The position numbers and the translations under genes were made by a program. The notes below the pieces were generated by a model, which saw only the letters and a list, made by a program, of their open reading frames with translations, did no database searches and was not told where the DNA came from. DNA of 64,000 nucleotides from Deltaproteobacteria bacterium (GTDB lineage: Bacteria; Myxococcota_A; UBA9042; PHBI01), in assembly GCA_020632715.1 (NCBI GenBank), contig JACKFA010000003.1:806001-870000 (forward strand). The letters run 5' to 3'. Shown here in pieces: positions 20,529 through 28,938 of this stretch (its first letter is position 1; the number at the start of each line of letters is the position of its first letter).

Positions 20529-23500
20529 ATGTCCGCAGTCGCTCCGAGCGCTCGTCCCGAGCTGCTTTCCCCGTCGCCGCGCCAGGCGCCGCGCGCCCTC
20601 GTCCGCTCCGCGCTCGCGCTCGCCGCGGCGCTCGGCCTCGCCAGCGGCGCCTGCGGCGACTCGAGCGGCGGGTTCACGCTCGGCCCCGAGGCGCAGATCG
20701 ACATCTCGCCGCTCTCCATCGACTTCGGCGACGTCCCTCGGGGCGAGGTCGCCCGGCGCAACATCACCGTGCGCCACGTCGGCTCGAGCGGCGTCATCGA
20801 GCTCGATCCCATCAAGCTCGTCACGAGCTCGCCGGACTTCGAGATCGGCCTCGTCGAGGCCACGACGCTCCACCCGGGCGAGCAGACGCGCATCCAGGTC
20901 GTCTACAACTCGGCCCACGACGAGCCCGACGAGGGTGAGCTCGTCATCGGGCACAACCTCGCCGGGAACCCGGAGACGCGCATCACGCTGTCGTCCGCGG
21001 GGCAGCGGGCCCGCCTCGTCGCGAGCCCGGCCGTCATGGACTTCGGCATCGTCCAGGCCGGCGCGCCGCGCACCCTCGACCTCACCGTGCTCAACGGCGG
21101 CTCTGCGAACGCGACGCTGACGGGCGCCGAGTTCGAGGACGACAACGACGGCGACTTCCACATCGAGATCCCGCCCGGGACGGTCGTGCCCCCCGGCGGG
21201 AACGCCGTCGTCAAGGTGACCTACGCCCCGAGCGGGCGGGACCGGGACCTCGCGACGCTCCACGTGCTCACGGATCGCGAGGACGTCTCGCTCGACGTCG
21301 TGGTCGGCGGCGAGGAGGAGACCCCCGTGCTCACGGTGGAGCCGTCCCTCGTCCAGCTCGGCTGGACCAGGCCCTTCGAGGTCTCGCAGCGCCAGGTGAC
21401 CATCCGCAACGACGGCAACACGCACCTCGACATCTCCTCGATCGCGCTCACGGACCAGCCCGCGACCCTCAAGCTCACGGGCGTGCCGGTGAGCGCCTTC
21501 CGGCTCGAGCCGGGCGAGGCGGTCGTCACCGGGCTCGTCTTCGCGCCGGTGCAGGAGCACCCGATGACGGCCGAGCCGCTCGCGCGGATCCGCATCGAGT
21601 CGAGCGACGAGGCGCGGAACCCGCTGCTCGTGCCGGTCTACGGGGCGGCCGGCGACCCGTCGATCCAGGTGATCCCGGAGGACGTGGTCGACTTCGCGTA
21701 CGTCGCCGAGGGCTTCACCGCGACGCGCGAGGTCACCGTGCTCAACGTGGGCGACTCCGCCGTGACGCTCACGGACGCCGAGCTCGTGGACCCGACGAGC
21801 GACGAGTTCGTCCTCGTGAACGCGACCGATCTCCCTGTGACCCTGAACCCGGGCGAGAACTTCGACCTCGCGATGACCTTCGAGAACAAGAACGGCGCGC
21901 AGGGGACGGAGTACGCGAAGCTCTTCCTCCACACGACCGACCCGGTCGTGCCGGAGTACCCGCTCGACGTCATCGCGCGGCGCGCGCAGCGGCCGACCTG
22001 CGAGGCCTCGTTCGTGCCGGACCTCCTCGCGTTCGGCGCCTACCGCCCGGGTGCCACCGGCACGAACATGATGAAGGTCGTGAACTTCGGCTCGGGCAAC
22101 TGCATCTACCGCGGCTACGAGCTCGGCGGCTGCCTCGAGGTCACCGAGGGGATCCGGACGCGCTTCGAGTGCAACGACCAGATCGCCTTCAACCCCTTCC
22201 GCCTCACGAGCGAGCCGACCGAGAACGAGGTCCTCGGGCCGGGCGGCGTGCTCGAGATCCCGGTCGAGTTCAAGGCGCCGAACCAGGTGACGAGCCTGTA
22301 CGGGCGCGACTCGTACTACGGCCGCCTCGCGCTCACGATGAGCGATCCGAACTCGGGGCGCTTCCAGTTCGTGACGCCGCCGGGGGGCTGGGGCGCGGGC
22401 GTGAACCTCCGCGCCGAGAGCGCCGTGCCGCTCGTCGCGGTCGAGCCCTCGACCATCGACTTCGGCCTCGTGCGGACCGACTGCACGAGCAGCGTGCGGC
22501 AGGTGCGCGTCGCGGCGACCGGGCCGATGGCCGCGACCATCACGGGCCTCGAGGCCATCGGCTGCGGTACGGACGTGATCGTCGAGGCCCCGCCGCTCCC
22601 GGCGACCGTGCCGGGCTTCGGCTCCGTGTTCGTGAACGTCCGCTTCGCGCCCGACACCATCGGTCGGAAGGACTGCACGCTGCGGGTCACGAACGACTCG
22701 CAGAACCTGCCCGTCGCGGACGTGGCGCTCGGCGGCGACGGCACCGACGTCACGCACCAGGTCGACAGCTTCCAGCAGATCCCGCCGCCCAAGGTCGACG
22801 TGCTCTTCGTCGTCGACGACTCCTTCTCGATGGGCGACGACCAGCAGCGACTGAAGCACGAGCTCCCGAAGCTCGTGGATCTCGCGGTGTCCTGGGGGCA
22901 GGACTACCACCTCGCGGTCACGACGACCGACACGAAGCTCGTGAAGGGGCAGTTCAAGGGCCTCCCGCCCTACGTGACCCCGGAGACCCCCGACGCGGCC
23001 GCGACGTTCGCCGACCACCTCGTCGTCGGGACGGCCGGCTTCTACATCGAGAAGGGGCTCGAGGGGGCCTATCAGGCGCTCTACAACCGGTCGCGCCGCA
23101 CGGACATCCCGTGCCTGAACCTGCCGAACCAGTGCCCGAACAACGACGGCGAGGGGCTCCCGCTCCTCTGCCTCGAGGGCTTCTGCAGCGGCAAGAACTA
23201 CGGCTTCCTGCGCGACGACGCCGAGCTCGTCATCATCCTCGTGAGCGACGAGGAGGACGGCAGCGAGCGCTCCGTGAACTTCTACGTCAACGCCTTCGCG
23301 GACCTGAAGCGGCCCGACGCCGGCGTGGGCGTGCGGATCCACGCCATCATCGTCACCGAGGACGGCTGCCTCGGCGGCTTCGGGACGCCGGGCTTCCGCT
23401 ACGAGCAGGCGGTCGACGCGTTCGGCGGCCACGTCGCGAACATCTGCGGCGACGACTTCGGCGACGAGTTCGAGTCGGTCGGGCAGCGGACCTTCGGGCT

Positions 23501-23699
23501 CACGGACCGGTTCTACCCGAGCCTCCCGCCAGCGCCCGGCTCGCTGGTCGTGAAGGTCAACGGGACGCCGTGCAACGACTGGGAGTGGAACGAGGCGTCG
23601 AAGGCGGTGGTCTTCCCCGAGGGCTCGGGCTGCTTCCCGGCGTTCAACGACACGGTGGACCTCGAGTACGACGTGTACTGCGCCGCGCCCGCCGAGTGA
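20529..23699 (+). CDS. Large lipoprotein with choice-of-anchor/ASH-type repeats and a vWA domain
   Basis: The 1056-residue product has an Arg-rich N-terminus and a signal peptide ending near LASGAC, so it is probably lipidated although the lipobox is not canonical. From about residue 50 to 730 it repeats immunoglobulin-like units of the ASH/choice-of-anchor D type, each with a pattern such as PLSIDFGDVPRGEVARRNITV and later PSTIDFGLVRTDCTSSVRQV. A von Willebrand type A domain follows with the metal site VVDDSFSMGDD and VSDEEDGSE. The C-terminal part has paired Cys (CNLPNQCPNNDGEGLPLLCL type sequence, broken here into CLNLPNQCP and LPLLCLEGFC). This is a surface adhesion-like protein common in Myxococcota; the ligand is unknown. 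Good GGAGG ribosome site. Confidence 0.85.
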   Translation: MSAVAPSARPELLSPSPRQAPRALVRSALALAAALGLASGACGDSSGGFTLGPEAQIDISPLSIDFGDVPRGEVARRNITVRHVGSSGVIELDPIKLVTSSPDFEIGLVEATTLHPGEQTRIQVVYNSAHDEPDEGELVIGHNLAGNPETRITLSSAGQRARLVASPAVMDFGIVQAGAPRTLDLTVLNGGSANATLTGAEFEDDNDGDFHIEIPPGTVVPPGGNAVVKVTYAPSGRDRDLATLHVLTDREDVSLDVVVGGEEETPVLTVEPSLVQLGWTRPFEVSQRQVTIRNDGNTHLDISSIALTDQPATLKLTGVPVSAFRLEPGEAVVTGLVFAPVQEHPMTAEPLARIRIESSDEARNPLLVPVYGAAGDPSIQVIPEDVVDFAYVAEGFTATREVTVLNVGDSAVTLTDAELVDPTSDEFVLVNATDLPVTLNPGENFDLAMTFENKNGAQGTEYAKLFLHTTDPVVPEYPLDVIARRAQRPTCEASFVPDLLAFGAYRPGATGTNMMKVVNFGSGNCIYRGYELGGCLEVTEGIRTRFECNDQIAFNPFRLTSEPTENEVLGPGGVLEIPVEFKAPNQVTSLYGRDSYYGRLALTMSDPNSGRFQFVTPPGGWGAGVNLRAESAVPLVAVEPSTIDFGLVRTDCTSSVRQVRVAATGPMAATITGLEAIGCGTDVIVEAPPLPATVPGFGSVFVNVRFAPDTIGRKDCTLRVTNDSQNLPVADVALGGDGTDVTHQVDSFQQIPPPKVDVLFVVDDSFSMGDDQQRLKHELPKLVDLAVSWGQDYHLAVTTTDTKLVKGQFKGLPPYVTPETPDAAATFADHLVVGTAGFYIEKGLEGAYQALYNRSRRTDIPCLNLPNQCPNNDGEGLPLLCLEGFCSGKNYGFLRDDAELVIILVSDEEDGSERSVNFYVNAFADLKRPDAGVGVRIHAIIVTEDGCLGGFGTPGFRYEQAVDAFGGHVANICGDDFGDEFESVGQRTFGLTDRFYPSLPPAPGSLVVKVNGTPCNDWEWNEASKAVVFPEGSGCFPAFNDTVDLEYDVYCAAPAE

Positions 23700-23815
23700 G
23701 CGAGGCGCGGAGAGGGATCGCGCGTGGGCGCCTGCGCCGTGGGGCGCGCGCTCGCCTGGGGCGCCGGTGGGCCCCGGGCCCGGTGACGAGGCGCGGGCCT
23801 CGATGGGACTATTCG

Positions 23816-23844
23816 TTGTCCGTGTTGCGATTTGCCGTTAGCGT
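23816..23844 (+). promoter_or_regulatory. Predicted promoter of the Ser/Thr kinase gene
   Basis: TTGTCC (23816-23821) and TAGCGT (23839-23844) are 17 bases apart, giving a leader of about 30 bases to the ATG at 23881. Confidence 0.55.
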
Positions 23845-23880
23845 AGGCGGTGCTCGGGTGCAGCCGGGCTCGCTTTGGGC

Positions 23881-25621
23881 ATGCAGTCGATCTCGGGGGG
23901 GTTCATGGCGGGCGCCAATCATGGCCTCGCGACCGACGATGAGGTAACGTCTCGAGGGATGTATCTCGGCGGGCGATATTCGCTGCTGGGCGCGCCGCTC
24001 AGCACCGGAAGCTTCGGTTCGGTGTTCGTCGCAGAGGATCAACGCATGCCGCGACGCGTCGCGGTCAAGATCCTCCACCCGCAGCACGCCGCGAACCCGA
24101 CGGTGCGCGCGCGCTTCAAGCGCGAGCTCGAGGCCGCCTGCCGCGTGTCCCACGAGAACGTGGTCGCCGTCTACGACATCGGCGAGGACCCGAACCTCGG
24201 GCTCTACTACGTCATGGAGCTCGTCCGGGGCACGCCGCTCAAGGACTACCTGAGCGGCGATCCCCTGCCCTGGCCGTTCGTCTATCGCGTCGCGCTCCAG
24301 CTCACGCGCGCGCTGCACGCGATCCACAGCGTGAACATCGTTCACCGTGACCTGAAGCCGCAGAACATCATGCTCGTCGAGCGCTCGAGCCTCGACGAGC
24401 TCGTGAAGGTGCTCGACTTCGGCATCGCGTCGCTCAAGACGGCCGATGAGGACCGCGCGGACGTCGAGCTCACCGGCGCGCGCATGGTGCTCGGCACCCC
24501 GCCCTACATGAGCCCCGAGCAGACGTACATGCGCTCGGATCGGGAGCGCCTCGGGCTCGAGGTCGAGAACCGGAGCGACATCTACTCGCTCGGCGTCATC
24601 CTCTACGAGATGGCGGCCGGCCGCCGCCCGTTCTCGGGCGACGCGCACGACATCGTCGTCGCGCACCGGCTCACGCGCCCGATGCCGCTCGATCGCATGG
24701 TCGGCGTGACCGTCCCGCGCGCGTTCGCCGACCTCGTGATGCGCTGCCTCGCGAAGGACCCGCAGGAGCGCCCCGAGTCCGCGAAGGATCTCGCCGCCGA
24801 GCTCAAGGGGATGGAGCACCTCCCCGTGAAGCGGTGGGACACGGACGAGCCCGACGAGGGCGATCCGCGCGACGTCGCGACGCAGATGCAGGAGCATGGG
24901 ATCCCCATGTCCATCTCGGTGCCGCAGGACACGGCGCCGCGCCTCCGCGTGTCGCGCCCGCCGCGCCCGGGGTCGATGTGGGCGCCCGTGGCGCTCATGG
25001 GGATGATAGGCGCCCTCGCGGCGCTCGCGCTGCTGTCGCCGCCGTCGATCCAGTCCAACGGGACCGCCGTGGTGGCGAGCGCGCCCGCGCGGGAGACCGC
25101 CGCAGCGGCGCCGGCGCCGACGCCCGCGCCGGAGACCGCGGCGCGAGCGACGTCTGCGCCCGCCCCTGCGGCGCCGACCGAGCCCCTCGCGGCGACGACC
25201 GCGCCGCCCCCCGCGCCGACCGCGCCGACCCCGGTCGCGCCGGCCCCGGTCGCGCCGGTCGTCAGGGGCCGAGGCGACGCCGACGGAGCCGCCGGCCGGC
25301 GTCGAGCCCGCCGCGGCAGCGGCCGCGAAGACGCCCATGGTCAGCATCATGGTCACGACGCACCCGCCCGGCGCCACCGTGATGCTCGACGGGGAGCCCC
25401 ACGGCCAGACGCCCGTGAACCTGTCGATCGCCGCGCGGGAGCGCCGCAACGTGAAGCTCGAGTTCGAGATGAAGCGCTACAAGGACCACAGCGTGACGCT
25501 GGCGATCGGGCCGGAGTTCGCGGGGAAGGTGCTCGTCGTGAACGAGGAGCTCAAGCGCGCCTACTCGGGCGGCGGCACCGGGTCGACCTCGACCGACAAA
25601 GACCCCTTCAAGGACCTTTGA
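23881..25621 (+). CDS. Membrane Ser/Thr protein kinase with C-terminal PEGA domain; one frame change at about 25265
   Basis: This is a eukaryotic-type Ser/Thr kinase of the PknB kind. Residues 30-300 form the kinase: LSTGSFGSV (ATP loop), VAVKIL (Lys63), HRDLKPQN (155-162), DFG (179-181) and GTPPYMSPEQ. A membrane segment (WAPVALMGMIGALAALALL) lies near residue 370, followed by a Pro/Ala/Thr-rich linker. In the frame used so far the linker turns into Arg-rich nonsense after 25264. One base further on, the reading continues naturally as GAEATPTEPPAGVEP, then a PEGA domain (PPGATVMLDGEPHGQTP) ending at 25621. The change falls in GGGG at 25265-25268, so removing one G restores a single protein of about 580 residues. 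ATG 23905 is an alternative start. The next gene follows after two bases. Confidence 0.82.
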
Positions 25622-25623
25622 GC

Positions 25624-26490
25624 ATGACGCGCCGCGTCATCGCCCCGCTCGTCGCGCTGCTCGTGCTCCTGCTCGCGGCCTCCGCCGCCCACGCCGGCGA
25701 CGCGCAGCTCGCGCGCCAGCTCACCGACCGCGGGATCGAGCTCCAGAAGGAGGGGCAGCACGCGCGCGCGGTCGCGCTCTTCGACGCCGCGCTCGCCGAG
25801 GTCGACCACGCGAAGATCCGCTACTTCCGGGCGAAGTCGCTGCGAGCGCTCGGGCGCTATGACGAGGCGCTCGAGGAGTTCGGCCAGATCAAGAACAACC
25901 CGCAGGTGGCGAAGTATCGCGACGAGATCATCGCGTTCATGCGGGACATCACGAACGAGCGCGAGCGGAAGGCCATGGAGGACAAGCTCCGCGAGGAGCA
26001 GGCCCTCCGCGAGAAGCTCGAGGCCGAGCGGAAGGCGCTCGAGGAGCAAGCCGAGAAGGCCGCCGTCGAGCGGCTCAAGGCCCACAAGTCGGGGCTCTAC
26101 CCGCCCGGCGGGCGCAACATGGAGGGCACGCCGACCGCGCGGATCGTGCCGCTCATCCCGCTCGCCGCGGCGCCGTCGGGCGAGTACCAGGGCGCGATCG
26201 AGGTGCTCGCGCACGCCGAGGCGCTCGAGGCGTACGAGTCGGAGCTGACCATCGCGAAGGCGCTCACCGTCGGCGCGGTCGTCGGGGTGTCGGTGGGCGT
26301 CGGGCTCGCCGTGAACCCGCTCGGCGACGGCGACGTGAGCGACGGGACCCGGCAGGCGGGCCTCGCGGTGGGCGTCGTCGGGCTCATGTCGGGGCTCGTC
26401 GCGGCGGTCCTCTGGCCGACCGAGCCGGTCGACGCGCGGCCGTCGGGCGAGCTCCCGAGCGCCGGTTCGGAGCTCTCGAGCGCGCGCTGA
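25624..26490 (+). CDS. Exported TPR and coiled-coil protein, partner of the upstream kinase
   Basis: The 288-residue product begins with a clear signal peptide (LVALLVLLLAASAAHAG). Residues of about 27-100 form TPR-like helices (GIELQKEGQHARAVALFDAAL, written here in part), followed by a charged coiled coil of about 60 residues rich in Glu, Lys and Arg. The C-terminal part has two hydrophobic segments, LTVGAVVGVSVGVGLAV and AGLAVGVVGLMSGLVAAVLW, that could anchor it in the membrane. It starts two bases after the PEGA-kinase stop codon, so the two are cotranscribed. In myxobacteria PEGA kinases are often followed by such TPR-PEGA proteins, so a sensory or scaffold role is a reasonable inference. 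No enzymatic motif is visible. Confidence 0.78.
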   Translation: MTRRVIAPLVALLVLLLAASAAHAGDAQLARQLTDRGIELQKEGQHARAVALFDAALAEVDHAKIRYFRAKSLRALGRYDEALEEFGQIKNNPQVAKYRDEIIAFMRDITNERERKAMEDKLREEQALREKLEAERKALEEQAEKAAVERLKAHKSGLYPPGGRNMEGTPTARIVPLIPLAAAPSGEYQGAIEVLAHAEALEAYESELTIAKALTVGAVVGVSVGVGLAVNPLGDGDVSDGTRQAGLAVGVVGLMSGLVAAVLWPTEPVDARPSGELPSAGSELSSAR

Positions 26491-26612
26491 GCGTCGCGCG
26501 TTCGGGCGTCGGTAGACCGTTTTTCAGCGCCGCACGTCGAGAGAGACCTCGGCCGCGTGCGTCCGCTGGGCGCGCCGCCGGGACGTCTCACGACCCGACT
26601 CGAGGAACCGCC

Positions 26613-28913
26613 ATGCTCCGTCGCGCGCTCGCTGCCCTGACCCTCGTCGCCCTCGCCGGCGGGGCCGCCTCCGCGGCCGGGATGCTCGTCCCGACCGACA
26701 CCTCGCTCCCGCCGCTCGCGCTCAAGCACCACCGCGTCGCCATCGACGTCCGGGACGGGACCTCGGTGACGACCATCGAGCAGGTCTACCGGAACCACAC
26801 CGACCGCCCGCTCGAGGCGACGTACCTCTTCCCGGTGCCCGATGGCGCGGTCGTCATCGAGTTCCAGCTCCTCGTGAACGGGAAGCTCCAGAAGGGCGAG
26901 GTGCTCGAGCGCGACAAGGCCGAGCAGATCTACACGGAGATCGTCCGGCGCATGCGCGACCCCGGCATCGTGGACTGGGTCGGCAAGAACGTGTTCCGGG
27001 CGCGGATCTTCCCGGTGCCGCCGCGCGGCGACCAGAAGCTCGTCATCAAGTACACGCAGATCCTCCCGTTCCTCGACGGCACCTACAAGATCGCCTACCC
27101 GCTGAAGACCTCGGCCCAGGCGGCGAAGACGCTCGAGGACATGACGCTCACGGTGAACGTCGCGCAGAGCGTGCCCATCCGCACCGTGTACTCGCCGAGC
27201 CACCGCGTCTCGGTCGGCCGGAAGGACGAGTACCACGCGACCGTGGGCTTCGAGGGGGAGAAGGTCGTCCTCGACGAGGACTTCCTCCTCTACGTCGGCA
27301 TGTCCAAGAAGGACGTCGGCATGAGCCTCCTCACCTACCACCCGCCCGGCGAGGCCGGCTACTTCCTGCTGATGGCGGCGCCGAAGGCCGTCTTCGACAC
27401 CGACGAGATCCAGGGGAAGGCCATCACGTTCGTCCTCGACACCTCGGGCTCGATGACCGGGACCAAGCTCGAGCAGGCCAAGCGCGCCCTCCTCTACTCG
27501 CTCAAGCGCCTCGGGCACGACGATCGCTTCAACGTCATCCGCTTCTCGAGCGACGTCGAGTCGTTCCAGCCCGGGCTCGTCTCGGCGAGCGCCGCCAACA
27601 TCGAGGCCGCGAAGCGCTTCGTCGACGGCTTCGAGGCCGCCGGCGGCACGGCCATCGACGACGCCCTCCAGGCCGCCCTCTCGGCCAAGGTCGGCGGCAA
27701 CGACCCGCACCTCGTCCTCTTCCTCACGGACGGTCGCCCGACCGTCGGAGAGACCGAGGAGAGCGCGATCCTCAAGCGCGCGGCGGCGCTGAACGGCGCC
27801 CACGGCGCGCGCGTCTTCGCGCTCGGTATCGGCGAGGACCTGAACACGCACCTCCTCGACCAGCTCGCCGCCGAGCACGGCGGGACGAGCGCCTACGTCG
27901 CCCCCGGCGAGGACATGGACGCCGAGATCGCCGCTCTCTACAACCAGATCGCCTTCCCAGTGCTCACCGACATCGAGCTCCAGATCCCGAAGGTGAAGAC
28001 CTACGCCGTGCTGCCGGGGAGCCTCCCGGACATCTTCCGCGGCGGGCAGCTCCTCGTCGTCGGGCGCTACCGCGACGACGGCGACTCGCTCATCCGCCTC
28101 TCGGGGCGCATGGGCGGTGAGGAGCGGCGCTTCGACTACGAGGGGACCTTCCCGAAGGCGACCCTCGGCGACAACGAGTTCATCGCGGCGCTCTGGGCGC
28201 ACCGCCAGGTGGGCGTCCTGCTCGATCAGATCCGCCTCCGCGGCGAGACGCCCGAGCTCCGTGAGGAGGTCGTGCAGCTCGCGAAGAAGTTCGGGATCGT
28301 GACGCCGTACACGAGCTACCTCGTCGTCGAGGACGGTGTCACGGGCGGCGCGCCGCCGCCGCCGATGACGGTGCCGCGCCCCGAGCGCGCGCCCCGCTTC
28401 GACGCGCGCCCGCGTGGCGCCTCGGCCGAGCCCGAGCCCGCGGCGGCGCCGCCAGGCGATCTCGACGAGGAGGCCGCGGAGCGCGTGGTCGTCGAGACCG
28501 CGAAGGCGACGAGCGGGTCGAAGCGCGACGGGAGCGGGACCGCCGGCGGCGCGTTCAGCGCGAAGTCCGGGAAGGAGGCCGTCGACGCGGCGAAGGCCGT
28601 CCGCCACATGAAGGAGAAGGACCGCGCGACCTCGGATGTGCGCGGCGTGAAGTACGTCGCCGGGCGGGTCTTCACGTTCCGCGGCGACCGCTGGGTCGAC
28701 GAGTCGGCGACCGGCGGGCTCGAGGAGGTGGCCGTGGCGCCATACTCCGCCGCGTGGATGAAGCTCGCGAGCGAGATCGCCTGGCTCCGCGACGCCTTCG
28801 CGCTCGGTGAGAACGTGACGGTGCGGGTCGGGCGCTACAAGGTCGTCGTGCGCGCCGGCGGCGAGGCCACCCTCGACGCCGCGAAGGTGCAGCGCATCAA
28901 GGCGTCGCGCTGA
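26613..28913 (+). CDS. VIT and von Willebrand factor A domain protein, exported
   Basis: The 766-residue product has a signal peptide (ALAALTLVALAGGAASA). An N-terminal VIT domain (about residues 30-160) has the characteristic VYRNHTDRPLEATYLFPVPDGA. The vWA domain follows at about 270-450 with the metal site DTSGSMTG and LFLTDGRPTVGE. The rest resembles the C-terminal region of inter-alpha-trypsin inhibitor-like bacterial proteins, with a FGIVTPYTSYLVVEDG motif, then a Pro/Ala/Glu-rich low-complexity stretch and a final small conserved domain (VKYVAGRVFTFRGDRWVDE). There is no sortase signal at the C-terminus. A GAGGAA ribosome site precedes the ATG. The function is probably extracellular or periplasmic protein interaction. 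Confidence 0.87.
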   Translation: MLRRALAALTLVALAGGAASAAGMLVPTDTSLPPLALKHHRVAIDVRDGTSVTTIEQVYRNHTDRPLEATYLFPVPDGAVVIEFQLLVNGKLQKGEVLERDKAEQIYTEIVRRMRDPGIVDWVGKNVFRARIFPVPPRGDQKLVIKYTQILPFLDGTYKIAYPLKTSAQAAKTLEDMTLTVNVAQSVPIRTVYSPSHRVSVGRKDEYHATVGFEGEKVVLDEDFLLYVGMSKKDVGMSLLTYHPPGEAGYFLLMAAPKAVFDTDEIQGKAITFVLDTSGSMTGTKLEQAKRALLYSLKRLGHDDRFNVIRFSSDVESFQPGLVSASAANIEAAKRFVDGFEAAGGTAIDDALQAALSAKVGGNDPHLVLFLTDGRPTVGETEESAILKRAAALNGAHGARVFALGIGEDLNTHLLDQLAAEHGGTSAYVAPGEDMDAEIAALYNQIAFPVLTDIELQIPKVKTYAVLPGSLPDIFRGGQLLVVGRYRDDGDSLIRLSGRMGGEERRFDYEGTFPKATLGDNEFIAALWAHRQVGVLLDQIRLRGETPELREEVVQLAKKFGIVTPYTSYLVVEDGVTGGAPPPPMTVPRPERAPRFDARPRGASAEPEPAAAPPGDLDEEAAERVVVETAKATSGSKRDGSGTAGGAFSAKSGKEAVDAAKAVRHMKEKDRATSDVRGVKYVAGRVFTFRGDRWVDESATGGLEEVAVAPYSAAWMKLASEIAWLRDAFALGENVTVRVGRYKVVVRAGGEATLDAAKVQRIKASR

Positions 28914-28938
28914 GTGGGCGCGGGGGCGCGGCGGGCCG

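Noticed and set aside
19047..23432. Very long open frame on the minus strand (over 1400 codons) covering tilS and the vWA gene region
   Set aside because: Only the tilS part has family motifs. The rest is Arg/Ala/Val-rich shadow sequence opposite the vWA gene, as expected in GC-rich DNA where stop codons are rare.
25261..25270. Programmed frameshift in the kinase gene
   Set aside because: GGGG followed by CC is not a known slippery heptamer and no downstream stem is obvious. It stays as an error or break until reads are inspected.
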